Assembly (NCBI GenBank): GCA_020746875.1
Contig: JAGTJL010000016.1
Coordinates: 682,001 to 746,000 of the forward strand
Reading direction: 5' to 3'
Origin: Rhexocercosporidium sp. MPI-PUGE-AT-0058
Lineage: Eukaryota; Ascomycota; Leotiomycetes; Helotiales
DNA: 64,000 nt
Positions 13,166 to 24,002 of this stretch are shown here, piece by piece. The notes below the pieces were generated by a model. The model had not been told where the DNA came from. It did not search any database and saw only the letters and a program-made list of their open reading frames with translations. The position numbers were made by a program, and so were the translations under genes. Numbering within the stretch: position 1 is the first letter of the stretch; every line of letters begins with the position of its first letter.

Positions 13166-13672
13166 ATGAGCGACAGACCGGACGGCTCATGCCCTGTATC
13201 CCCTCCCCTCTCGACGACCGAGCGAACAATCTTCGGCAACGGAGTATGTAGGGTTTACGGTTATCCCTCAACTGGCGGGGTTCTTATCAAATCAGCTTCT
13301 CTCCTCGACATGCTCTTCCTATCGTTACCACGCACTCATACCTCGCAGCGCTCACCTAGTGCCGAAGAAGAAGATAGGTTTTGCCAACTTATGCGACGGA
13401 CTGGTGCGAAGTGGTGGCCGAGTAGAGATGATGAGTTTGAAGTGCAGATAGGCGCCAGGGACGTCACTGAGGAGGAGGAGAAGATGGTGGTATTCGGTTG
13501 GCCGGCGGATGGGGTGGGGGTGTGGGTGTTGAGGTTCAAGAATGCTAAGGAATTGCCAAAGGATTTTGGAAGGTTGACTTTGGCGCTGAATATGGAGGAG
13601 AAGATAGAGATGATGAGAGAGTATGGGGCTCAGTTTGTTGAGTATGTCACACAGGTGGAGGAGCTTTCATGA
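13166..13672 (+). CDS. Conserved-looking fungal protein of unknown function, 168 aa
   Basis: A single-exon frame starts at MSDRPDGSC. I prefer this Met to the one at 13,025 because the upstream part is a hydrophobic leader with no clear role and this ATG follows an A-rich context (AACAATAATG). The protein is acidic and soluble, with a central Cys-Gln-Leu-Met-Arg-Arg then KWW motif (about residues 75-90) and a long acidic helical C-terminus. No signal peptide, TM segment or catalytic motif is visible. The frame has no RIP-type stops although transposons lie on both sides, which argues for a functional gene. I have an impression of similar uncharacterised ascomycete proteins but cannot name a family. 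Confidence 0.7.
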   Translation: MSDRPDGSCPVSPPLSTTERTIFGNGVCRVYGYPSTGGVLIKSASLLDMLFLSLPRTHTSQRSPSAEEEDRFCQLMRRTGAKWWPSRDDEFEVQIGARDVTEEEEKMVVFGWPADGVGVWVLRFKNAKELPKDFGRLTLALNMEEKIEMMREYGAQFVEYVTQVEELS

Positions 13673-14531
13673 GGCTGGAATTCCTGTGTTCTGAAGCTTT
13701 TAGATAAGTCTTAGGTATAAGGGGATTCATGGAGGGGTATTTCAGTATGCTAGATCCAGTACCAATCGCAAGGCGATATCAGACGCTTATGATATTGTTT
13801 TCTAGATTTGAATATTAAGATATCATATGAAACAACTTCGCAGTGCGAGGTAGATAGCAGCAAAATTAAGCTAACGCTTTTCATGCCTTCGCTCCTTTAC
13901 ATTCGACGAACTTTGAAAGGGAAGACCTCGTGGCACCAACTGGTACGGTACTAGGCAACTGATATTAACCTTCTACCCGAATCACACCAAAACGCTACCT
14001 TTTCTACACTCTCTAATAAGCTACACTTCTTTAAATTAATATTCCTTTAAAGTATATAATCTTTTTAATAATTCTAAGCTTTTGTATTATTACGATTTTT
14101 GCTTAAAAATTAAGAATATAGGATTTTAGTAAGTCTAAGTATGACGTAGTATTTTTAAGCTATATTTTGCGGGTAAGTAGCGTTTTGAACCTAGTACTAT
14201 CTTTATCTTATAATAAAAAAATTATAGAACGCTTAAAATAAATTCTGAATTAGCAAAAGTATACTTTATACTCTATTTAAGAAGTATTAAATAAGACTTA
14301 GAATTTAAATACCGCTAAGTAGGTTAAATTAACGATTATTTAAGGTGTGTTTTGGTGGTTTTTGGTGTGTTTTTGGCAACCAGGTTAATATCAGTTGACG
14401 GTGACTGTACGGTGACGATAAAGAATTCCGCGACATAGTTACATTTCCTAATAAGAGTTCTGCCGTATGCTTTGAGAAGGTAGATGGTATTAATATCGCG
14501 ATTATTAACACTGGTGAAGATACCTCTAGAT
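13673..14531. other. Intergenic, partly AT-rich
   Basis: 13,673-13,990 has ordinary composition, and 14,000-14,340 is AT-rich like the RIP blocks, perhaps a short transposon fragment. 14,341-14,531 returns to ordinary composition. Nothing coding is recognised. Confidence 0.5.
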
Positions 14532-17306
14532 CTATGAACGGGTTCTTGAGACTTTATCCAGCCGCTTTAATTCCCGACAGGCGCTTGTCATACGATCCAC
14601 CTGACTGGGACCAATCCAGGGACGATTGCTATTAGCGTCGATGACAGTAATGATCTGTGGTGTCCTGAGCCCGCGGGTCCTTATTTGACGAAACCTTAGT
14701 TGTATTCCAGATTCAATATATAGCAAGGGTCTGGGTTGAATACACAGTATTCACAAATATAGTTCTTGCCAGATGTATGTACGCGAATCGTAGTAGCAGG
14801 CGTCGGATCCTGTTTCCCTTAAATAAGCCTTGGACGAGATCCATCGCGGCCATCGGAGACTGCTTAAAGTTATTGTTATTAGCTAGAGAACCGGCGGAAT
14901 ACGACATCCATCCTTCGTATATTAGGCGACAGTTGTCACAAAAATAGGATATGGAGTCCTTGCTGATCAGAAGACTGGCCACGACCGTTCCTTGGGCTGG
15001 TGCCAAGTCACTCACCCGTTGGCCTGCAGTCTTTGTTAAGCGCTTGCTTCGCGAAGCTGGTGCTCGTTCCAGAGGCAGACTTATACTCTCTTCGCGGCCG
15101 TCTTGACCTGCCACCTGAGGAGGGTCGGGCTTCTCAGTCATTTTATTATCGGCAGTGTCTTCCCACTCTTTGTGTCCCGAGTCTGGTGTTGATGTCATCG
15201 ACGTGGGAGGGGGCTCGATGAGTATGTCCTATCTTCTACGGTTGGCAATCTACTGCCTCGCAGACTTCATAGTAACGACTAACCCCCCTATCCCGACCAC
15301 CCTCCCATTCCGACCACCTCGCTTAATTCCAGCACTTTTTATTCAGGAGTTAATAACTTTATATTACCTCAACTTTTATATATGAAACTATAGAATCTGA
15401 TTCTCCTTCTGATTCTAATTCTACTAGTGTAATTTGGCGTTCTCCAGCTGTAATTTAAGCTTTCCGAATAGCACGTGTTATTATAAACTTTGAAATTTGG
15501 ATTAGTTTAGACTTTCCGTCTTTTCCTTAGCTTTAATTGCTTCAACCTCTCTTCTAGCTCTCTAATCTTCATATTTGCTTCCTTAATTCGTAATCCTTCT
15601 TATTAATACCTTTCAAAACCTTCTTAAAGAGCAAACGTTATATTAGAAGTTGATTATATGACTCGCCTGCTAAGGTACGCATCTGTAAATAAATATCTCT
15701 CTTAGTTTTAAGCGTAGAGAACCGATCTAAAGAAGTAAAAGCCTCCAGAAGTAGTATTAGCGTCTCTTAAGGCTTTAGAAGAGATAGATTTGTCGATTTA
15801 TTATTATTTTCTAATAGTAAAGGATTCATTAATAGCTTAGCTACGGATACCGGCTATAATCCGCTACTTCTCTAACTAGCTTTAATATTAGAAGGAGTAA
15901 TACTCTCTTAACATATCTTTTAGTAATAAATAAGGAAATTGCGTTTACTAATTAAAGTAGAATCGAGTAATGAACTTAATTTTTAAAGCTCTTTTCGGTA
16001 AGCACGCTTTAAAACCGAGAAAATCGATAAATTTAAAAGTTGTAAGACGTGAGACGTATATATAAGTAAAAATAACACATATATATTATACTTAAGGCAC
16101 TTCCAAAGGAATTCCGTAATCTCGTAGCTCCTATAGCCGTCTAAAATAAGAAGTCTTATAAAATAATCATGTGGTTCCGTCTAAGAGATAAACACCTTTT
16201 CTAGCTACTCTAAAGCCATATTATTAGTTATTCACTTATTATCGGTTACAATGAAGTGCTATTTATTAAATACGTCTAATTAAGACGGGAACTATTATTA
16301 TTAGACTGATTTTCCTTTATAAATTACCGTAAGTTGCGTAGAAACTCTTGTAGTAGAGATATACTTAATAATTATCGTTTATGCACGTGAATCGGGCTGT
16401 TTCCCTTAAACCTTGCGCTTTTCTGCGTGCTTTACAACTGATTTATTAAGGATATAGCCTTTTATAACGCTAGTTTCGTTTATATTCTATCGCTGACTAG
16501 CTAGAATAATTTTAATAACTAAGATCTTTAGTTTTTAGAACTAAGGTCGAATAACTTCGGAATAAGCGCTATTAACACGTATAGAATCGACGTATATCTG
16601 CCTCTTAGTCTTTAGAATAAGATTCTGTGTTAAAAACGAGATATCTAGTGTTTTCCGGGCGGTCGGTGGTCCTTTTAAAGAGCTAGAATCCTTTAGCTAA
16701 AAATCTTAATTTGTGCATGCGTAACTTTACGACTAAGAAACTCTTATGTAAGCACTTAATTACTTAATCGATTCTCTATTACCGTAGGTAGCCTCTGCAA
16801 TAACTAGCGGCCTCCTGATGTGGTAGAACCTTTTTATTGCGGTTATAAAGGGTAGACCTTGGAATATCTTACTTAAGCGCTGCCTTCCGTAAAGACTTGC
16901 TATTTGCGACCTCCTTAAGCGCATATATAATATCATACTTAGTATATTTAGGCTTTATAATGAAAATAATGCGAATTCCAAATTTAAAAAGAATTAATTA
17001 GAGAATAGAAGAGTAATTAATTACTCAAGTTAGTAGGTGGCGGTGAGTTAAGCGAGGGTAGTCGGAATGGGGGGGTAGTCGGGATTGGGGGGTTAGACGT
17101 TAATACGAACTAACACCTCCCGCTCGTAAGATATTCTTATCTCGCCCATTCAAGTTTATTATCGGGCCCGATGAGGTTCCAATTGCGGTCCACGAGGCGG
17201 TACTCGCAGAGCAATCCCCTGTACTAGCCGCGCTCATGCGGGGAGAGATGGCGGAGAGCGTAGCTGGCGAATCTAGGTGGATGGACGTGGATAAAGGAAA
17301 ACTCAT
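14532..17306 (-). pseudogene. Unknown minus-strand gene split by a Fot1-like transposon
   Basis: The 5' piece runs from ATG at 17,306 down to 17,103, and the 3' pieces lie at 15,272-14,532. Removing the element 15275-17100 and one TA copy joins the frame without a shift (..GGVSS then YYYEVCEAVDCQP). A possible intron follows (GTAGAAG.. to ..CACCAG near 15,180). The next frame, 15,198-14,713, is 161 codons long with a basic/hydrophobic segment (IRRLLLRFAYIHLARTIF). It shifts near 14,726 into a second frame ending at 14,532. No domain is recognised. The Ser/Thr-rich N-terminus has no signal peptide. Besides the transposon, the 14,726 shift suggests decay. That these pieces are one gene is my inference from frame continuity across the TA. 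Confidence 0.45.
15275..17100 (-). mobile_element. Fot1/pogo-like DNA transposon, RIP-degraded
   Basis: The terminal inverted repeats are about 50 bp, starting ACGACTAACCCCCC on the left and ACGTCTAACCCCCC on the right (reverse complement), with the blocks ATCCCGACYACC and CATTCCGACYACC repeated inside each. TA target duplications are at 15,273-15,274 and 17,101-17,102, giving an element of 1,826 bp. The transposase is on the minus strand. Through RIP stops, about 16,180-16,000 reads as the Fot1 signature DG-HGS-H followed by a TSHVLQ-LDLS-F-LKR stretch. No frame is open, so the element is inactive. Confidence 0.8.
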
Positions 17307-17577
17307 ACGGTTTGTGCGCGCGCCTTGCCTGATGCGGTGGTCGCGGTTTCCGCATGCGGGCTTGCCGTCTGGTCTTTTACGAGAAAAATAAAATAATAAT
17401 AAGTAATTCGATATTATTTACGTAAGATTTTTAATTCTCGGGTTTTAAGATATGTAAGACAGCGGCTCTAAAACGCTATTTCTGAGGTCGTTAAAAGCGT
17501 TATATATATATATGCTGTATATATTTTAATATAAAGATTTTAAAGTAAATAAAAAATCGATAATAAAGTAATTATTA
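17307..17577. other. Upstream flank and start of a large AT-rich block
   Basis: The first 70 bp are GC-rich upstream sequence of the split gene. From about 17,375 the composition becomes AT-rich. No gene is seen. Confidence 0.4.
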
Positions 17578-17828
17578 TGTACATGCTCACCTATTCTATT
17601 TGTATGGAATCGGACCCGTAGCATAAGGGGGCCGAGGCTTTTACGGCATTAATAGAATCAGTCCTACTTGTATTTTTAATTACGCCGGCGTTTTACTTCT
17701 TCTCACGGGTAACTCCTTTTATATATACGCTTCTCTTCTGGACTTCTTCGAAGGCCAGAGATTAATTCTTTAAATATATTTTCCTTAAACCTTTACGAAG
17801 CTTTGCCTACCGTGAACTCCATCTGTCA
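17578..17828 (+). repeat. 251-bp TG..CA repeat, family C, copy 1 (solo-LTR-like)
   Basis: The unit starts TGTACATGC and ends CCATCTGTCA. Its reverse-complement relative is at 33341-33592. Homology is confined to the unit; the sequences on either side do not match. The TG..CA ends and the size suggest a solo LTR. No convincing target duplication remains after RIP. Confidence 0.55.
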
Positions 17829-18752
17829 GTAATTAATAAAAATAAGCGTTAAGCGGCGATAATTGCCGACAGTAAGCGTTCGTTTATATTCTTATTCTTG
17901 AGAAATATACATAAGATTTTTAAATATAAAGTATTATAATAATAAAACAAGAGAATAAAAAACGTTCGTAAAGTTTTTAAAATAAATCTAAATAATCGGA
18001 GTTTATATTAAATACTTTTTTTATTAAAGAAAAGAAACTAAAGGTTAAAAAGTTTTTATTTTTAAAATAAATAATAAACTTTATATTATAAAAGTAATAC
18101 TTAAAGTAATAAGTATTTTATATAATTATATTATATCCACAAAAACTGCTTTTCCAAAAATATATCTCGTTATCTTAATAAGTTTCTTTTATATTAACTT
18201 TTATATAATTTATATTTTATATAATGTAAAAATTCCGGTCTGAAAGCTGTTTTAAAAGTTATTTTACTATAAAGAAAATATTTTAAAGCTGTTTTCAAAA
18301 CTTATTTAAAATTAAGTTTATTATAGAAAAGGCTGTTTTCGAAGCTGTTTTAAAAGCTAGTTTAAAACTTGTTTTACTGAAGCATTAAGCTGACTTTAAA
18401 GTAAAAAATAATTAATAACGTTTATAAAATTAATAATAACGTAATTTAAATTTCTTTTAAAAGAATAAACGTATATTTTAACGTGTTATTTAAAATATAA
18501 CGCAGAATATATCATTACGTAAAGCGCGTTTATTAAGCTATTTTTATTAAGTATACTATAATTACGGTGCGGCTGGCGAGGTAATAAATTATAATATAAT
18601 ATGCGTAAGGCGGTAGGTATAAAATATTCCTGAAGCGCGGCGAGTTATAATTTAAAAATAGTATGAAAAAGTTTATATAAAAGTAATGTATTAATATTAA
18701 TAATATATTCGAATTTAATGTATTTTTCGAGAAAAGTAATAATAATTTATTG
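17829..18752. repeat. AT-rich block without recognisable gene
   Basis: It has TA-rich RIP character. Around 18,230-18,380 short AGCTGTTTT-type words recur several times, giving a locally repetitive texture. No coding frame is supported. Confidence 0.45.
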
Positions 18753-19143
18753 TTTATTATATTTATTATATTTATTATATTTATTATATTTATTATATTT
18801 ATTATATTTATTATATTTATTATATTTATTATATTTATTATATTTATTATATTTATTATATTTATTATATTTATTATATTTATTATATTTATTATATTTA
18901 TTATATTTATTATATTTATTATATTTATTATATTTATTATATTTATTATATTTATTATATTTATTATATTTATTATATTTATTATATTTATTATATTTAT
19001 TATATTTATTATATTTATTATATTTATTATATTTATTATATTTATTATATTTATTATATTTATTATATTTATTATATTTATTATATTTATTATATTTATT
19101 ATATTTATTATATTTATTATATTTATTATATTTATTATATTTA
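18753..19143. repeat. Perfect 9-bp minisatellite, about 43 units
   Basis: The unit TTTATTATA is repeated head to tail with no visible interruption for 391 bp, then degenerates into two TTATAAGTTATTTAT-like units up to about 19,174. Two plus-strand frames stay open through it only because the period is a multiple of three (Leu-Leu-Tyr and Phe-Ile-Ile repeats). They are not genes. Confidence 0.95.
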
Positions 19144-19174
19144 TAAGTTATTTATTATATTTATAAGTTATTTA

Positions 19175-20252
19175 TGTTAATTATATTTTTTTAAAAAAAA
19201 GAAAGAAACGTTCATAATTTAGTTTTGTATTTATTAAATTAATAAGTAATATATATTCGCACTTATCTCGAGTTATTTTAATCTTATAAAAATATATAAG
19301 CGTTTAAGAATATCTCTTAAGCTTTTAATACTTAAAACTAAATATTGCTTTTCTTATCCTTTTTATTAAAGTTAAATTGCTTTTTATTTTTTTAATACGT
19401 ATAATAATAAATATTTTCTTTTTAATTTAAAAGTTTTTTTATTACTTTAAAAAGTTTTATTTTACTTATTATACAAACGTAAGATAATTGCAATCTTTAA
19501 ATTAAGAATTCTTTTATTTATAAACTCAGTAAAAAATAATATTTTTAATAAATCTTTTCCTTCTTATTATTCTTTCTTTTATTAAAAGGTTAAGAAGAAG
19601 AAATTAAAAAAAAACATTATTAAATATACATTTCTTATTATTCTTCTTAAAATATTTTCAAAGCATTTTTTTTTACGAGATTTATTATTCTTAAGATTAT
19701 TATTATTTTATCTGCTTTCGATTTTATTATATTTAGCTTTTAATATATTGAAAAACACTTTTGATGTTATTTTAATAAAAAAAACTTAATATTATTAGCT
19801 AGTTTCTTTTATTATTAATAAATTCTAAGAAACTTTATAAAGATATAAAAATTAACTTGCTGCAATATTAGTATATATATTATTACTTTATAAAAACTAA
19901 TAATTATTTTTGTTAAATATCCGAATATTACGACCTTTAATAAATATAATAAATATTCGGTATATTACTTATATAAAATCGGTTTATTATTAATAAAACT
20001 ATTGAATATTTTTTAATTATTTCAACGCTTCGAGTTTCTTTAGAAATATAAAGCTTTTTTAAGAAATCGATAAGTAGGTTTTATATTAATAATATTTCTT
20101 CGAGTTTGATTATATTTTACTTCGTATTATTTTAATAAGTTAATAAGTCGCCCTTTATATTTATAATTATAACGCATACTCTATTCGTATACGTATTATA
20201 ATTATATAAGCGAGGTTATTCTATGGTTAATAGTCCCCTGTCACTAACAAAG
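19175..20252. repeat. AT-rich block without recognisable gene
   Basis: RIP-type sequence with stops in all frames. No transposon domain could be read. Confidence 0.45.
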
Positions 20253-20280
20253 GTGGACGAGACCTACTTGGAACCCTCTT
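20253..20280. repeat. Orphan transposon end facing the Tc1 element
   Basis: The sequence GTGGACGAGACCTACT..CCCTCTT is a diverged version of the right terminus of the neighbouring element (21504-21531). It is followed by the same ACGTAC, making a large imperfect palindrome with the left terminus at 20289-20316. Confidence 0.6.
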
Positions 20281-20288
20281 ACGTACGG

Positions 20289-21531
20289 AAGGGGGTGGAC
20301 AGTAGGTCTCGTCTACTCCCTCTGTTTCTGCTATTTTCATCGCTATTTATAATAATGATTTACTATTTAAAAGGTTCCCCTTTCCTTAGTCTAACCTTCG
20401 TTATTCTTTTTGGTATTATATTAATAAATTTATTAATTAAATTAATAAAAATCTAGTTTTCTTAAATATCTTGTATAGCTAATTTTAAGCCTTTTAATTT
20501 CTAACTGCCGTAAGGATTTCGATTTCTTAGCTTTTACTTTAGAATTTTTTAAACGTTTTCGATAAGATTTAAATTAAAAGAGTAAGAAGGCTAATTAATA
20601 AAGTAAATATAATACTTTACTCGTATTGCGTTATAAAAGCCGTAATTCCTAATTATATTAGACTTGCCGTGAACGTTACTATTATCTTTAACGTAAAAGA
20701 AATCTCCCGGTTATTTAAAGATTTCTTTTAATAATTCTCGTAAGATTTAATTAACGTACTTTTATTAATTAAAACCTTTCTCTTCGCCTTCGTACGAGCG
20801 AAAGTATAGCTTTAATTTAAACCCGTAATTAATAATTGCCTAAGCTATTACAGATTTATAACTTAAACGAAAAGTAAACTAAATATAATTTAATCTTTTT
20901 CGTTCTTTTCGCTTTCGTAAGAGTTTCTGTCGCCGAAGTAAATCAGTCTTTATAATTGTCTCGTTTATAAACCTTCCTTTTTTCTAGTATTCTTTAAATC
21001 GATTTTAATTCGTAATAAAAAAAGACTACCGCTTCAACTTATTCTTCTCGGAAAGAGTAAGTTTATAATCAGAAACGTAGTAATACTAACTATATAGTTG
21101 AAAAGCTCGAAAGAGCGTTCGATTAAAGTAATTCAGCTTAAATTCTTCACGAATCTTCTTTAAAAGAAGTACTCGACGATTTTAACGATTAGTAAACTAC
21201 TTAATAATCTCTTGAATCTTTACGTCTAAGATAATCGAACGCGCGCCGGGAGGCTTGACTTATCGATTAAGCTTATCGAGAAAGTATTATGCTGAAGAAC
21301 GTAGAATACCGAGTTTACGTACGGCGGCACGTTGAGAATAGCCTTCGTCGAGAAGAGTTTTGAATCGCACGCGTGTTAAGGTTTCATATATTTAAAGTAT
21401 TTTGACAATATTTACTATATACAAATCTATAAGGGACAGTCCTTAAATTAATAAGAGAGGCATAAGTTCTGGCAACTTCGATGAGTCTCACCAGCCGGCA
21501 AGGGTAGACGAGACCTACTGTCCACCCCCTT
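20289..21531 (-). mobile_element. Tc1/mariner transposon with 28-bp TIRs, RIP-degraded
   Basis: A perfect 28-bp inverted repeat lies at 20289-20316 and 21504-21531 (AAGGGGGTGGACAGTAGGTC..). Element length is 1,243 bp, normal for Tc1. The minus strand at about 20,705-20,550 reads as the end of a Tc1 transposase: KDNSNVHGKS, then a NWP-Y-S-LN-IENV stretch containing the last catalytic site. Stops and substitutions throughout make it inactive. Confidence 0.75.
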
Positions 21532-21772
21532 ACGTACCTCTGGTTATGCTTCACTTCTGTACGACACTTGCATAACCTCGTCCAAGAGCACTCGGGTATT
21601 AACTTTTTGCAGAACTTAGATTACTGGTCCCTAGGACCTGACACGAGTCAAGCTCGGCTAGGGTAGCCGTTGGCCTTAAAGGTGAGATATCACCTAGCAC
21701 CAGACAGGAATGAGGGGAGGGGGTGCGGGCCAGCTATTAATAAGAAAAGAGAGAACATAATATATTATTTTA

Positions 21773-23686
21773 TACGGAGGCCGCGTTCAAAAGTCTGGAA
21801 ACCTGAGGCACTTAAGGCTTAATAACCAGCCCCTACAGCTTTAGGGGGTAGTCCCTAAAAGGGAATAGTTTTTAGGCGATATGACTCTATAATTACAGGG
21901 CCTTACAGGGCTCGCTTAGCTAGTAATTAGCTATAGTAAAGTAAATTTTAAAGGGATTCCTACATTCCTACCTTTTAATTAATTAAAATAGCTCTAGTTT
22001 AATTAAGAATAGCCGTTAAAGATCTCATTGAGCTTAAAATCACTTTTAATAATATTTAAGAAGAATATGAATCCGCAGGTGATTGGAGCTTGATTTACAC
22101 TCTCTTAAGTCCTCTGCTCCTCCTTTACCTACTATAGCACTATTTAAGGCTTTAATTACTAGCTCTACTACCTCTAAAGCTAGTAAAAACAATACTATTA
22201 GCACTAGAATTAGAGCTCTCACTCTTTATGACGACAACGTCCACTATGAAGTCATTACAGCTAAAACTAGTGTATTAAAAAGCTTTATTTAAAAGCTCAG
22301 AGCTAAGGCAATTTCACGTGGTTAGATGCTAGAGCAAAACTATATTGTAGAGCCGCATTATGTAAATAATGCTTTTAGGTTTAATAGACTTAAAACCTCT
22401 ACTATAATAGTAGAGCTTATTATTAAGATAATGACTAAAAACTCTATAATTAAAGGATAGTTAATAGCTCGTATTGCGTATGAAGTTAATAAGACTAAGG
22501 GGATTAAGCCTATTTTACGTAGTATTATATATAAAATATTAAAAGAGTATGGTTATAAAGTGTTTAAGAGGACAGTTAAGTCAGGTTTGACGACAGAGTA
22601 AATGACAGCTAGGCTAGATTAGTATCTTACGTATAAGGATTAAACACTTGAGGATTAAAAGAAAGTTATATAATTTAATAAGACTAGCGTATAGTTAAGT
22701 GGGGTGAGAGGGAGAAGAAGGGTATAAAGACTTAAGCATAAGACGTATTATCGGCATGTAATAGTCCGTAAGTAAAAAGGGTTTTTAGAGTTTATATAGT
22801 AGTTTTGTTTTACTTATAATAGAAAGGGCCTATATTATATATAAGAGCCTAAGAGTAGAGCTAAAAAGGCAGCTAGGACTCGGGACTTAAATAAAAGGAA
22901 TAAAGAGAAGTACGTATAAGACAAGGCTATTTAGGAGCTTAAGAATGGGATGCACCGCATTTATATTAATAGAAATCAGCTAGGCCCTAAAGCTAAGTTT
23001 GTACATAATAAGAATACTAAAGTATATGTAATAAAAGATAAAGCGGGCGAAATCAATTAGTATAAGTATTAAGAGAAGGTCTTGAAACCTAAACTTATTC
23101 CTTTTGCTTTAAAGTATAAGAAGGAGTTATTAGGCATGCTAATTTAAGAGAACAAAACTCTAGCTCATTAGAATCGGTACAATCAAAAAGTGTTTAATTT
23201 TTATAAGATTATAAGGCTTTTGTGGCTAAGTAATTTACTTAACCTTAATACTATAGAGCCTACGTGGTTTTAAATGAAAAGGGAGACTATTAAAAAAAGT
23301 CTTATAACCTCTTAAGTAAACTTAAAAACAGCTTAAATTTAATACTAAGAGGATTTGCCTTAAGAAAAGATTTAGGCGTAAATAAAAAGGATTCCTATAT
23401 ATATTAAAGAGATAATTAAGCTAGAAAAGGATAATAAATATAAAGAAGGAAGGAAAAAGGGTTAGTAAAAGCTAAGGATTTATTAAATTATAATGCCATA
23501 AGTATATCTTTATAAACGAAAGGTAATTACTTTTAGTGAGCTTATAGACTTTATATTATGCTTACAGGGTAGTTTTAAGGGGCACAGCCTAAGTTACAGG
23601 GCTTAAAATAAGCCTTTAGCGCTCAGACCCCCTAAATAGAAATCTAAGTGCCTAAGGTTTCCAGACTTTTGAACGCGGTCTCCGTA
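21773..23686 (+). mobile_element. Tc1/mariner-type transposon, RIP-inactivated
   Basis: The inverted termini start TACGGAG-CCGCGTTCAAAAGTC and are about 40 bp long. TA duplications are at 21,771-21,772 and 23,687-23,688, giving an element of 1,914 bp. The plus strand from about 22,070 to 23,470 carries one long transposase frame interrupted almost only by TAG and TAA codons at Trp or Gln positions. The three catalytic regions are visible near 22,665 (VI*FNKTSV, expected W-S-D-E-T), 23,140 (LI*ENKTLAH, expected W-E-D-x-A-P-A-H) and 23,235 (LSNLLNLNTIEPTW, expected SPDLN). In each the catalytic Asp codon has become Asn. Confidence 0.85.
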
Positions 23687-23696
23687 TACTTTCTCA

Positions 23697-24002
23697 TGTT
23701 GGATTTGACTTCGGTAACTCGTGCCGATTCTACCTTAGAATAGCCGAAGGAGTTTCCACTGCTTACGCGGCCCGGAAATTACCTTCGTATTCCGGGAAAT
23801 TACGCTCGTATTCAATTACGTAGCTCGTATAAGCTACGTAATCAGTTACGTAGTCGTAGAAGCTTCTAGAGAAGCTATTATTTTGTATATAATTACCGAA
23901 GAGCTCTTCTAGCTCTTCAAGCAAGCAAGCAATTCTCTCTCTTTGATCACGTGTCCTTACCTACTGCGCTTCCTCATTCTGATTGGCTCGCCTATTCTCA
24001 CA
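23697..24002 (+). mobile_element. Solo LTR, family A, copy 2
   Basis: The unit of 306 bp has the same TGTTGGATTTGAC..CTATTCTCACA ends as copy 1. The 34-bp length difference is a 30-bp internal segment (CTCGTATAAGCTACGTAATC..) plus one extra GCAA. The flanks TCTCA (left) and TTTCA (right) fit a 5-bp target duplication with one RIP-type change. It lies 8 bp past the TA flank of the Tc1 element. Confidence 0.8.

Noticed and set aside
18718..19166. Two long plus-strand frames of Leu-Leu-Tyr or Phe-Ile-Ile repeats
   Set aside because: They are the translation of a 9-bp minisatellite without stops; period three keeps any frame open.
20223..20456. 77-codon frame with a hydrophobic segment
   Set aside because: It overlaps transposon termini and lies within the Tc1 element; the open frame is incidental.
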